Of a DNA stretch of 31,125 nucleotides, positions 31,071-31,125 are shown one piece after another (within the stretch, counting starts at the first letter, position 1; every line of letters starts with the position of its first letter). The notes below the pieces were generated by a model. The model did not search any database and was not told the DNA's origin. It saw nothing but the letters and a program-made list of their open reading frames with translations. The DNA comes from Acanthamoeba lenticulata (taxonomy: Eukaryota; Discosea; Longamoebia; Acanthamoebidae), in the NCBI GenBank assembly GCA_002179805.1, contig NAVB01001187.1:1-31125 (forward strand). The letters are read 5' to 3'. The translations under genes were made by a program, and so were the position numbers.

Positions 31071-31125
31071 CTGATAATAATCTTATTGTTAATTTTTTTT
31101 CAAAAAAAAAGATGTAAATTAAAAT

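Noticed and set aside
1..31125. CRISPR arrays, tRNA or rRNA genes, insertion sequences
   Set aside because: No regular spaced repeats, cloverleaf candidates, rRNA-like sequence or transposase frames were seen. The DNA is eukaryotic.

Overview
The window is nuclear DNA from a eukaryote with GC-rich exons and many short introns (mostly 47 to 135 nt) that are often T-rich. Donors are mostly GTACG or GTGCG. The gene content (Rab5, Rab32-like GTPase, EMC2, RNF5-type RING ligase, GATA and RFX factors, a Clu-domain protein) together with ankyrin-type repeats of the 'WARANGCPWDE' kind suggests a free-living amoeba, most likely Acanthamoeba or a close relative. The organism is inferred from style and content only. 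Exon structures were built by hand. For each multi-exon gene the splice phases agree and the coding total is a multiple of three.

Layout. 197-3676 (+) is a large uncharacterised protein with a weak hSac2/TPRG-like segment. 3851-9992 (+) is a 25-exon gene for a 1331-residue protein joining a Clu domain, TPR-like repeats, an LRR-like region and an unassigned C-terminal domain. 10278-11817 (-) and 12428-13509 (+) are two head-to-head GATA factors with nearly identical fingers and the same intron position. 13873-14925 (+) is an RNF5/RNF185-type membrane RING E3. 15510-18022 (-) is a family 2 glycosyltransferase with a membrane anchor and a long Ala/Thr/Pro/Lys stem. 18228-19555 (-) is a Rab32/38-like GTPase with altered catalytic positions, divergent from EMC2 at 19805-21127 (+). 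21222-22077 and 22644-24247 (both -) are two divergent RFX-like factors in tandem. 24939-26018 (-) is Rab5. 26281-28641 (-) is an intronless secreted beta-helix protein. 29464 to the right edge (-) is the C-terminal part of a GH3 glycosidase that continues outside the window.

Two decayed ankyrin-type fragments lie between genes (about 15150-15485 and 28870-29256). Membrane traffic and protein biogenesis recur: Rab5 for early endosomes, Rab32-like for lysosome-related or phagosomal compartments, EMC2 for membrane-protein insertion, and an RNF5-type E3 for quality control at the ER. The secreted beta-helix protein and the GH3 enzyme fit digestion of polysaccharides by a phagotroph. No operon logic applies. 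The most distinctive observations are the Clu-TPR-LRR fusion, the Rab32-like switch II His, the paired GATA and RFX duplications, three GC-AG introns with the same AG|GCACG donor, and an excess of TGACGTCA palindromes.
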